64,000 nucleotides of DNA. It comes from Nicotiana tabacum (Eukaryota; Streptophyta; Magnoliopsida; Solanales; Solanaceae). Both the position numbers and the translations under genes were made by a program. Positions 50,035 through 61,451 of this stretch are shown here, in pieces. The notes under the pieces were generated by a model. The model was not told where the DNA came from. It saw only the letters and a program-made list of their open reading frames with translations, and did no database searches. Position 1 is the stretch's first letter. Each line of letters begins with the position of its first letter. Location of the stretch: the NCBI RefSeq assembly GCF_000715075.1, contig NC_134097.1, positions 126,106,997-126,170,996 on the forward strand, written 5' to 3'.

Positions 50035-53000
50035 ATGCATAAATTGTTTGCAGCGAGGTCTTTGACATCTGCTTTGTGCAGAACCAAAAAGCAGCAGCCA
50101 CAGCTTGCTGCGTTTTCTACTTCCTTACTCTTCGATGATACTCAAAAACAGGTCCTAACCAATTAATATATTAATGAAGTTACAATTATTTTGCATGTAT
50201 TTTTAGTTGCCTATCTAATGTCAATTAACTGTGCTTTAATCTCCTCTATTTCTTTCCTGTTTTTTATGGTGGTGTTCGGCCACCTTGCACGCACTGGGTA
50301 CTGGTTAGATAGGAACAAATCACTTAGTATTTTTAGGCTAGCCATTAATATAGTACAATTTCTCTTTTTTGATTATAAATATAGTTGCCTATTTATGGTT
50401 TTTACAACTGGGTTGGTAATTCCAGGCTCTGCGATTAGTCTATGACTATATGGAGGTATTTGGTTTAGGTGATTAATGTTATATGGGTAGTCTTGTTTCA
50501 GATTTTAATGGAGACTCATTTACTTTTACTTTCTTCTTTTTGATTTTCTCTCCCTTTTGTGGGCCCCTTCTGTAGCAATTTTGATTGAGTTGCTTTTTGT
50601 CTTTGATCTGTTATTCTTGGTTTGCATCAGTGAAGGAGCCATGAATTCTGACAAGAGGATTAAAAAAAATAAAAAAATGCTGATATGTATTTCTCTTATA
50701 TTAAGGGGATTCAAAATTCTATTTATGTATAAAAATTGTTTTTACTCCATTTATGCAGTATTACTTTTCGGCAAAGGGGATTTCAATCGAATACCCTTGA
50801 TTGCATGTGTCTCCGCCACCGGTTCACATAGTCATATGTGATGCTCTATAATCTGATTTTTTTTTATAACCCTAAAATATGAATTATTTGTGAAAGGTGT
50901 TATCAAGGTTTTGGATGATTCTTGAAATGTCACTGAGACTGGGAATTGATAAATTGCTAAATTTATGTGTTCATTCTCTGTGCAAGCTGCATTATGACTT
51001 CTGCAGTAGTCAATCTTCTGAATTGTCAATGAAATTATGTAACTTCACTGAATCTTTATTTAAGAAAGCTCTTTCATCCTATATACCGTAAAAGGGGCGC
51101 TAAAAGGCCTCATTTCTATAAGCTATGCTCATGAGCCGTCCCTCTTGCAGTAGGTTCAAAATCTCGCCTCCTGTCGGTTGGGGGGGGGGGGGGCTGGTGG
51201 TTCATGTCACATGGATAAGTTGAAACCAGTTGTGGAGCCATAAGTTGATACGAGGGGTTTCAAAAAATACTAGAATATCAAACCTAAGATTTGAACCTAC
51301 GACCAAAGTAATTTTTGAACCCCCCTTTGCCACAACACCAGATTCTTTCCTCATGTCAAGGGGATTCAATAGTTTATATATAACCAAAAAAAATCATTTT
51401 TACCCTATTTGCTTGGTACAATTTTTCCGCGAAGGGGATTAATTGAACCTCCTTCTCTCTCCTTAGTTCCACCACTGGTTGGAACCACTATAGAGGTCTG
51501 GGAATGGGGTTAAAAATTGATTTAGCATTTTCCTATGCAATTCAGCGGTTAGTACATCACTGCTGAAATCTTTTCCTATTTACTTAAGCCATTTAAGAAT
51601 ATGTATTACTTTAAGGCAATAATTTTGGTTGCATCACATGTGAATGTAATCTTTTTCGAATGCACTATGGCAGTATTCTAATTTTTCCATATGCAAATTT
51701 ACAGTTTAAAGAAAGCGTGGCACAATTTGCTCAAGAGAATATTGCCCCTCATGCCGAAAAGATAGATAAAACAAATTATTTCCCGCAGGTACATGCAATA
51801 TCTGCTCTTGTTCTCAGGAGTATTCTATTAACAAGAAATGATATTAAACCTCTATTCTTCTTGTGATATCAGGATGTTAATTTGTGGAAACTAATGGGGG
51901 ATTTTAATCTCCATGGTATTACAGTGCCAGGTAAGCCTTTGATCATATTCTTTTTATTGATTTTGATGTGATATACTACGGTCAAGAGAGGGCGGAGAAG
52001 AAAGCTCTAACACTCCTCTAGAGAGCTATATTTTAAATAACCCAGACACTGATATAGACACCATAGTTTAACCTTCTTGATGTTAAAAGCCGTACTTGCT
52101 TTTATACTCTTTCTTGACTTGCATTATTTTCCTGGTATCTGAGAATAAAAAAGGAACTTAATACTTCATATTATCTTAATTGATTTTTTGTGCACTTACA
52201 TACATAGTATTGGAGATATTCTGGCTAAACAGTAATCTGTCGGAGGGCTTAATCTGTTCATTAAGATGGACATTTATGCCTGGACATTATATCAGCCGAA
52301 GCTGTCATAGGGCTAAACAAATTATTTCAGTGAACACTTCTTTCCCAAGTGAATCAACATACTACCAGCTGACAATTACACTCTTTAATAATTGGGCGTG
52401 CAAACTTTGAAACAGTATCTCAGCTCTTATTTTGTATACCTTACATTATCCAATGTCTGGATCAGTCTATTGTCCACCAGCCTTTCACTTGTGTGGTGTT
52501 TGAAACCACTATGTTCGCTGCCTTCAGCATAAATGATCAGCTTGCCATGAAATGGCATGGACCAATACCAAAAGGGAAATCTCACTTAACTGGGGATTAA
52601 GCTATCACGCGTCAATTCTTTTATTTCATGTAACTAGATCAACCTGTCTTTGCTCTAGGGAAACCTGGTATAGAGACAGTCACTGCAGTAAAAAGATTTG
52701 TAAAGTCACCTATTTGTAGCTCCAGCTAAAAGGGGAAGATGTAAAATATGATAAATTCCAGTGTCTCTCTTATTATGCTCTTTAGTCTCCCTCTACCCTT
52801 TAAGGTTTCACTCCAATATGTGTTTAGCCGTGTGACTAGGAAATGGATTTGCCTTTGAATTGAATTGATGAGGCATCCTCATTAGCATGCATCCAATAGG
52901 AGCTGAACTACTAATTCACTAATTATGAATGGGGTGTTTCAACCACTTGCCGTGGTGGAAATTGGTTGAAGATAGTATAATGCAAGTGAATGTGTACTAA

Positions 53001-56000
53001 AAAGCTGTTGTACAATTTCTTTGTTTGCTTCGTCGTTGATCAATCTAGCACTCAATCACTGGCCGTATGAGCTTTACAGATTAAGAATAGGGATTTATCA
53101 GTTGCCAATGTAATTTGAAGCTTCAAATTCAGATTAGAGTATAATGTTTTGGTGATCATGAGCTTCAATATTCTTAACATGTGTAACAGGAGTTTGGTTC
53201 ACATAGAGTAAGGGGAAATTGGAATCTCCTGATGTCTTGAATAAAGCTTCAATCAGGATATCTTTTTCTGGTGGTATTGTTTATCCCTGCTGAAGCCCAT
53301 ACTTCTAAGGGAGTTGACTTGCGTTAAACAAAGACAGGAGTCTATCCTACTCTTCCTTTGGGTTGCAGAAGCATATAGCTAATAATATGCTTCATTTCTC
53401 TCAATAGATACTGTTCTTTGCCTTTTGAATTAAGAAATTAATATCCCATGTCCAAAATATGTTTATGAAAGCAGTTATTTGTAGGGAATGAGTAACCGTG
53501 TAGTTCGACTTCTTTCACTTTAGAGCTATCTTTCTTTTTGTTTTCGTTCCTTTCTTTTTTCCTGCTCATAACATTTTAAGCACTATGACCTTCAGATTTT
53601 CTTCTTCCTTTAGCTATAAATGCCGTTACATACTGGGACTTGTGACAGCGGCTAAATTTTTATGTCTGAGATTGCTCCTTTCGTCTGTGTAGAGGAATAT
53701 GGAGGACTTGGCCTTGGTTATCTGTATCACTGCATAGCCATGGAAGAGATTAGTCGAGCATCAGGGTCAGTTGGCCTTTCTTATGGTGCCCACACGAACC
53801 TATGCATTAATCAGTTGGTAACTGTTTCACCACTCATGTTTTTGTATATAGGTGGTCTCTCTGTGGCACATGCCAAATATTTAACAATTACTGATGATTT
53901 TGTAGGTTAGAAATGGATCGCATGAGCAGAAGCAAAAGTATCTACCAAAGGTTATCTTCCACAATCACATTTTGTTTAGAGTAGTATATTTACATTTCCT
54001 GCCAGCTGCTATGTTTTTTCCACTATAGGTGATTTACATCCGTGGTCTTTCAATAGACCACCCTTCATATTCAATGAACCAAAAATTACATCATCTCTGT
54101 CAGAAAATCACCTGATAATTGAAAGAGGAAATTATTCATGTTAAAAACTCTCCTTTATATCATGTATGTTTTACCATTCGGTCTACTCCTGCCCTGCACA
54201 AATTCTATTAAATTTATTGGTTCAGACATGCTATTTTTAGTACAATGGTTGGAGTCTCATGAAAGTTCCTCTTTAGTTTTGTATTCCTTAAGGATATCAT
54301 GATTCACCAAAATATATCTCATACGTGCTTCAAATCTTTGATGGTGGATCTGCAATCCAGATTACTTGAAACTGTTGGAGTTGGTGTTTTATCAGGAAAA
54401 AAGGTAAAGAAAGAAAGAAAAGGAAAAAATAAAATAGACTGTTGGAGTGAGTATTCCATTTGCCCAGGGTAGGCCATAGTTTTATGAATTCAACAACTTC
54501 ACATTGTAATGGCACAAGCTCGATTCACAAAGAACTAGGTATTTGAATATACTAACTTACTGAAGCTTCAAATACTTAAGTCTATTACATTTTACAAGTC
54601 ATCTACAACATCCACACTTAGATGAGTCTTCTCTAGAAATTTTCTGAACTGGATTAGCTCAGATGATCAATGGCAGAAATCATGTGGTACCAAATGTATA
54701 ACACCAATAAATTACAATTATGATTTCTAGACTTTTATAGCAAGCAGCTGATATGGATTTGTAAGTCGGAATATTAGGAAAGATGTAGGCTTCGAGTTAT
54801 AGATGAAGGTTATTCATATGGTTGGATTTTGTAAATTTACGTCACTAATATTCTCTTCAAGAAGTTCTACGGAGAGCAAGTTGAGCTATAGTTTGCTCAA
54901 ACATAGCCCCTAAATTTCTTCTGGCTTTCAATTGGCACGGATTTGGCTTTTAATATAAGGGCAAAAAAAGCGGGACAGTCGTTATTTTTATTTTTTATAT
55001 CCTTGTTCAGTTAATTTTAATCCCTTATTTTTTAAATAAAATGTCTGAATGGCTAACATAGTGGCTAACTCTTTTATGACTTGATTGGATGTAGCTAATC
55101 AGTGGTGAACATGTGGGGGCTCTAGCTGTGAGTGAACCTAATGGTAACTACTGTTAATTCCTTTTTATTTTGTTTTTACTTTTGTTATACATAGGGGAAA
55201 GGGGACTGGGAATGGGGAAGGGGAGTACATATGGGGATTTGAACCCACACGCACATGGTGGAGGTTGGATAGCTCACCAATTGAGCTCTACCCTGAATCC
55301 CCAACTACTGTTAATTTTCATTTTGTGTCTCTCGTCAATCATATTAATTTGGATGTTAAATCTCCATTTCCTTTTTCATTGGGTGGAGAGGTGGTCAGCT
55401 ATTATGAGAGAGCGAAAGGCTTGTGAATTTTTATGTGTTGAGTGTCACTGAATAGTTTCATTTTCATGGTTTAGCCGGGTCAGATGTTGTTAGCATGAAG
55501 TGCAAAGCTGATCGTGTTGAGGGTGGTTATGTTCTGAATGGAAATAAAATGTGGTGCACAAATGGTCCAACTGCTCAGACGCTGGTGCTTTTCTTGAATA
55601 TCTCTCCTTACTTTTCAATTTTATCACCCAGACTGCACTTGTGGGTTTACACTCGTTTTGTTGTTGTACTTCTCCGTTTTATCAAGATTCCTTCTCACTT
55701 TACATCGTTTGATTGCCATTAGTTCCTGAGGATTTATCTTTTGTATCACAGATAATGAATAAAAAAAAAGGATATTGTTCTTAATTTTTCGTTGTAGTAA
55801 TAGTAATTTTTGTTACCTCATTCTAAAAATAGTCTTAAGAATTTGAATTTTAGATTTGATATAATCTATTAGGTTAGAAATTTGGAAGATGGGCAAAGGT
55901 CATATACACCACATGTAAACCTAATACCATATGAAAATCAACTGTTGAAGGACAATAAGAGAAAAGACATCAGTTCAGCTCTTTTCCTGCAAAGGTGAAG

Positions 56001-59000
56001 GGCTGATTTCTGGAGAAGCTCATTTGTGACATCGAGGAAGGGTGGGAAAGAATTTTTTAAGTGAAGGATTAAATAAAAATAGTTAGTTTGTTTTCCTGAG
56101 AGTAGTGACTTTCGTTGTGCTAAATGAATCATTCAACATGCAATACTTTATTCTAGTTGAATTTGATTCACTACTTGGGTTCCTGTAACTGAGTTTCTCT
56201 TTACAGCCTTGGATTATTTTTCATTTTGCCCAGAGCTCTTTCTTGCACTCTTCATCTATAATTTTCTCATTTATTCGGTTTGTCTGTTGATCAGCTAAGT
56301 AGAAGTACTCATCTAAATTTGCTTATTGACTATTAATTTTGCAAGACAGATTGTCTGGTTTCTTTTTAGCAGTATGCTATAATCACTTGTGGCACATGTG
56401 CAATCACAGCTGATGGCTATTGAAAACTTACTTTTGAGATATACTACTGATCACCAGCAAAGTCTATGTACTCTTTGGTTTTACAAAAATTTCTCCTCCT
56501 CTTTTGAGTTCACCTACCTTTATATGTTTTTTTGGGCAAATACCTGAACTTTCAGCTGTGAGTGGGGTTTGTCTGTGAGATTCTCTTACAAGTTCAATTT
56601 ACCTGATATCGTTAATAGATGAAAATGTGCTTTTTTGTTAAAACTTGGCTTTAGAAATAGCGGTCTGTCAATTTTTCTTACATCCTTTGGCTAATTGTTA
56701 TCTTTGTGTATCTAGAATTTGTATTTCTGGTCTTTTTCTGAACGGCAATTTAATTTTAAGGTTCAGTTTAGAAAATCTATTTCTGGATCAGGTTGTTTAT
56801 GCAAAAACGGATGTAGCAGCTGGTTCGAAAGGAATCACAGCATTCATTATCGAGAAAGGGATGACAGGGTATGCTCCCTGTACTGATACTTGCGATAGAA
56901 AATGAAAAAAGGGAGAGAAAATACTAATTGTTTCTTGTTTTATTTTTCGTAGCTGCTTGATTTCATGACACAAATAGTAAAGCATGATTTATTATAACAA
57001 AAACACTAGATATGCCAGTGAGCTCGGGACATGTTTATTCATCTATTTTAACTGAATATACAGATTCTCTACGGCCCAGAAATTAGACAAACTTGGGATG
57101 CGAGGGAGTGATACGTATGTACATCTTGCCCAAGTGTTGCTCTGTTTGGATTTATACTTTTGTTACTATGCTGAAGGTGGCCTAATAACTTTGATCTTAA
57201 CTGTAGATGTGAGCTTGTGTTTGAGAACTGTTTCGTCCCTGAAGAAAATGTTTTGGGGCAGGTAGGAAAAGGTAAGAGTTCTGAATTAACTTCTATGTTG
57301 GCCCAAATATCTTGCCTCATTTCTTCCTTAAGATTACACTTTACTTCCGCTTTCGGTATTGAAAGCGAAAAAAGAGGGACTAGCTTATCTAACAGAATAA
57401 GTAGGGGAGAATCTGAACAAAGAAGGGTAAAAACTTGAAGGGTGTGATCTAATGAGCTACAAAAATTTCAAGCAAAGAGAGTGCAGCATTTGTCTAACCT
57501 TTTAAATACAGCTTATGCTAAAGAGTTCTTAATCTTAGAGTTGCACAAAGTTTTTGTCTAGATTTTTATGTATAGGTAAAGTTCAAAAGATTTATGTTAA
57601 GCTTTCACTGGTTTTGAATTCGAACCATTTTCTTCATTCTGCTATACTGCACCTACTTGTACTATTTCTGAGATAATACCCTTTTTTTCCTCGCACACTA
57701 TATATTCTCCTTTTTATTTTGGTCGCACCAAGTAATGTTCCTTTCCCTAAAGAGAAAAATCTTTTTTTATCGATTGCATAGCACTTGATTGGTAGTCTCC
57801 TGCATATTTATTTGCAGTAAGATTAAACGGCAGATGTTCTTTAACTTTTGAAAGAGCATGCCAAGTGAAATATGGAGATTTAATTCAGAATACTACAACA
57901 ACTACAACTAAGCCTAATCCTAAACTATTTTGGTTGGCTATATGAATCGTCAATATTCATTCTATGCCATCCAGACCTTTTTTATTCCAATAATTAATAA
58001 ATTTTTTTTTCAAACAATTAGGGATTCTCCAACAATAGAAATTCTATACAAAAAATCTCTAAAGAACTAAAACTCAGTCTTATGCCAATCCTATAAACCA
58101 ACATTACTGAGCTTTAATCCAAACTAGCTGGTAATGCGTACAACTTTTTAATCTCTTTCTCAATGAACCGGACGGCGAGTTTCTTCCGATTTTATGCGAA
58201 TCCCCTTTTAGGGAACAAGGCTTAAAGGCCAGAAATCCTAGAGTATATAATTCTGCAGTTAGACAGAGCCGGTCTGACCGATCCGCATCCCCGCGATCCT
58301 GTAATGAAGACAGTACTCGAAGAATTTCGTCGGAGAATGCTACTTCATTTTGCATCTGCTCCTTTTGTTTCAAATCATATGGCACTCCTATTTTTGGGAC
58401 GTTCCAAAATGTTTAAAACCGTTTCATTTCTGTCAACTTCTTCAATTTCCCAGAATTCAGTTCCTTAAATTATCCATATTTTAAACTTTGATGTGATTTT
58501 TCTTTATCGAACTAACTTTTCAACTGTTACTTCACTATTTTCTTCCACCAGCATTAGTTTAATCCATACATAAACATTAATATCTTAAACTTCCTGTCCA
58601 GCACCATCGTATAAATTGAAATGGAGGGAGTATTTGTTAAGTTCTTTGTAAGTCTGCATAGCTTGCGAGAGATTGTAGGTCTTTTGCAGCGACTTCCTTT
58701 GAAGTTATTTTTGGTTTACCTCGTCTCTTTTTTAATCCTTTATCATAGTGTCACACCTAGACGATGTCATTGCTCCTATCTCTCTCTTAGTAAAGTTTTT
58801 CTATTGCTTCAGGTGTTTATGTCCTGATGTCGGGGCTCGATCTAGAGAGACTTGTTTTGTCATCTGGTCCTGTTGGACTTATGCAAGCCTGTCTTGATGT
58901 CGTTCTCCCCTATGTTAAACAACGAGAACAATTTGGGCGACCGATTGGAGAATTTCAATTTATACAGGTTCCTAACTGCCTTCTGGATGAATGTACTTTT

Positions 59001-59982
59001 ATTGCTGTTCGTTGTCTGTCAGAATTCTTAAACTTATCTTGCCTATTGACCTGAAAATATAGGGAAAAGTTGCTGACATGTACACAGCTTTGCAATCTTC
59101 AAGGTCAGGTGTTCTTTGTTGTCATACTTCTTCTCTATCGTTTTCGTTACTGCACTCTGATCGATAATATCATGTACTTATTCTTTTTCATTGTTCACAA
59201 CAGATCATATGTCTATTCTGTTGCAAGGGAATGTGACAGCGGGAATATTAACACAAAGGTCCTTGCAGTAGAAATTTTCATTGGTTTAATTTTAGTTTCT
59301 TTACTCTATAAAAGCTAAAACTTAACCAAAGAAACATTTTTTCCTTTGCACTTAACATGCAAATTATGTTTGTTCAGGATTGTGCTGGTGTTATACTCAC
59401 TGCTGCTGAAAGAGCAACCCAAGTAGCTCTTCAGGTGAAAAACTTAATTGCTTTCTGTTCCTCTATGATAATTAGTTCTTCTTCACATCGGCTGTGTTCA
59501 CGCGGTCATCTTTAGTTCGGAACTTGCTATTATTATTTCTGACTGGTTTAAGAGCACAGAAAATGACTGTCATTTCTGAAAGAATCCCCTAGCAGCAGTT
59601 AGCGGATTCTTCACAAATTTCTTTTGTCTTGGCTTATTCTAGTAATGCCAAAATGTTAACGTAATTAAAGGCACACAAGCTGCTAGCATTTAGTTGGAAA
59701 GATAATAGGGTAGAGGGCCGGCCCATAATCACTCGAGGTTCAAACAGTGTGTGCCATCTGGCTCCTGAGAATTTCTCGGTTATAAAGGTTTAGTAGGGAA
59801 GATGATATGCTTATGGGCTTGTGCGTGTGGTGCAGGCGATTCAGTGCCTTGGAGGCAACGGCTATGTGAATGAGTACCCAACAGGACGTCTTCTCCGAGA
59901 TGCCAAACTGTATGAGATTGGGGCAGGCACAAGTGAGATCAGAAGAATGATAATAGGTCGTGAACTCTTTAAAGAACAATAA
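50035..59982 (+). CDS. IVD: Isovaleryl-CoA dehydrogenase, mitochondrial, 15 exons
   Basis: The enzyme oxidises isovaleryl-CoA to 3-methylcrotonyl-CoA in leucine breakdown, using FAD and passing electrons to ETF in the mitochondrial matrix. Exons: 50035-50151, 51705-51788, 51873-51930, 53693-53817, 53906-53950, 55095-55143, 55475-55584, 56792-56868, 57064-57114, 57207-57271, 58813-58967, 59063-59103, 59204-59258, 59378-59434, 59836-59982. All introns are GT-AG and phases agree, giving 411 residues, close to known plant IVD. Residues 1-30 are basic and rich in Ser, Ala and Leu, as in a transit peptide. The acyl-CoA dehydrogenase signatures SEPNAGSD (exons 6-7) and GAGTSEIRR (392-400) are present. 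Glu272 in GLDLERLVL matches the IVD-specific catalytic base. There is no frame break. It converges with ARF4. The ATG is chosen because it gives the transit peptide. Confidence 0.96.
50628..50821. mobile_element. hAT-type MITE, copy 1, in IVD intron 1
   Basis: Ends CAGTGAAGGAGCC and ...CTCCGCCACCG are near-inverted copies. The flanking 8-bp sequences GTTTGCAT and GTTCACAT match at six of eight bases. It has AAGGGGATT motifs also found in copy 2 and no coding capacity. Confidence 0.7.
51227..51477. mobile_element. hAT-type MITE, copy 2, in IVD intron 1
   Basis: Ends CAGTTGTGGAGCC and ...TTCCACCACTG are inverted. The 8-bp flanks GTTGAAAC and GTTGGAAC differ at one base. Internal AAGGGGATTCAA motifs are shared with copy 1. 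A G-homopolymer of about 15 lies shortly upstream at 51180-51193. Confidence 0.75.
55160..55302 (-). mobile_element. tRNA-derived SINE in IVD intron 6
   Basis: A 14-bp perfect target duplication AACTACTGTTAATT (55146-55159 and 55303-55316) flanks a 143-bp element. On the minus strand it has box A (TAGAGCTCAATTGGTGAGC), box B (GGGTTCAAATCCCC) and an A-rich tail. It lies 16 bp inside the intron, just after the splice donor. Confidence 0.9.
57893..57990 (-). mobile_element. RTE/SINE 3'-tail relic in IVD intron 10
   Basis: Contains ACTACAACAACTACAACTAAGCC and TTTTGGTTGGCTATATGAATC-like phrases typical of Solanaceae RTE-related 3' ends, here with a TTGTTGTAGT-type tail on the minus strand. It is short and diverged. 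Confidence 0.5.
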
Positions 59983-61451
59983 ACATTGAAATCGATGGCT
60001 TCTTGAGCTTCTTGGGAAAATATCACATATTGAGCCCCCCCCCCCCCCCTTTTTTTTTTCTTTACATTTTTGGAACAAAAGAAAAAAAAAAGTGAAGTTG
60101 TTCCCTTTAGCTTTATGTACGTGAAAAAGGAATTAAATTCGTCTATTGGGAAAGAAAGCCATTATCTCAAGTGTTCTGGAAGGCTAATACTCTTTATTCC
60201 CATCATCTGCTAATATTTTCGGGAGTTCCTAACAAATGAAATGGAAGAGTTGTGATTGTGGCTAGAAATGAGCTTACTCTGAGAAGTCAGGGTAGTATTT
60301 TGGGAAAAAACTTAATCTAAGCGATGCATGCACCAAATTTAGTTAGTTTGATTGTAGTAAAGCGTTTAGAGTTAATGTAAAAGGCAAAAAAAAAAAAAAA
60401 AAAAACAGCAAATCGTGTTTTTAGCGCATGTAGCTCTAGGAATTGTACCAGATAATACCATTTTTAAGAACAAAGAATTTTGTACAAAGATAGCCTATGA
60501 AAATTGGTTTCAGTGCTTTTATACCTTAGTATTGACAAAACTAGTTATAGGGTTGTTATTGGTGATCCACTTCATTAAAATATTCAAATAGTAAGGCTAC
60601 TTGTAGGGTTTATAGTCTGATTATTGACACTACCAGTGCAATCTAGGCAGGCATTAGATGGCACTAACAACCCACCCCCTTCCCCACCAAAAATATTTAG
60701 TGGTGTCTAGACTTGTTACTGGGCAATAAAGAAGTACAGTCAGACGCTCTATAACAACAGCTCTATATAACAATCATTCATTATAAGCCAAGATTTTTAG
60801 GACCAGATTTTTATGTTATAACATATGTTCTTTATAACAGCACCTCACTACAACAACAAAAAAATATCGAAATAAACGAGACTGTTATAAAGAGGTTTGA
60901 CTGTATTTTCTGGAATAAGTGCCTCAAACCTTTTTTTTACAAAAACTTGCAATAGCATGCACTAACACCATAATATCACTACTATCTTTAACAAATGAAA
61001 AGTCATAAAAATATGATTTTAATATTAAAATGCTCCAAATTCCATCAGAAGCTAACTCACACTTTCTCTCATTTATATCCTCCTACCTAAATAAGAGATT
61101 AGATAAGTTAGAAGGTGAAAACAAAGTTAAAGTAGGTGATATAGTGTTTCCCAGGCACAACTTGAGGGGGTTGAGTTGGGCTGGGGAGGGGGGGATGGAG
61201 AGGAGTAGTCATACAATGTTCAATATTATACATAGTGGAACATAATCAGAATTCAGAGTTATGGCATATGAGTCGCCATATAATTTTATCACTACAAGCC
61301 CCATTGTAAGTTGAAAACAGACTTCCAACATAACTTCACAAGTTGACTAAGGAATAACAATTTATTTAACATAACAAGAACATCTAGTAGGTAGAATAGT
61401 ATCACATATATATAATATAACAAGCACGAAATTCATAGGACCTCAGCTTCT
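59983..61451. other. Convergent intergenic region between IVD and ARF4
   Basis: Holds the two 3' UTRs, a C/T homopolymer run (60036-60060), an A20 run (60386-60405) and one MITE (60735-60905). No further gene is seen. The small frame at 61030 is not supported. Confidence 0.6.
60735..60905. mobile_element. Tc1/mariner-like MITE with TA ends
   Basis: Terminal inverted repeats CAGTCAGACGCTCTATAACA and, from the other end, CAGTCAAACCTCTTTATAACA are flanked by TA on both sides. The body is 167 bp, AT-rich and non-coding. Confidence 0.75.

Noticed and set aside
50191..51442. Small open frames in IVD intron 1
   Set aside because: They overlap MITEs or intronic AT-rich DNA. Exon phases of IVD are consistent without them.
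55230..55302. tRNA gene in IVD intron 6
   Set aside because: Target duplication and A-rich tail show that it is a SINE head.
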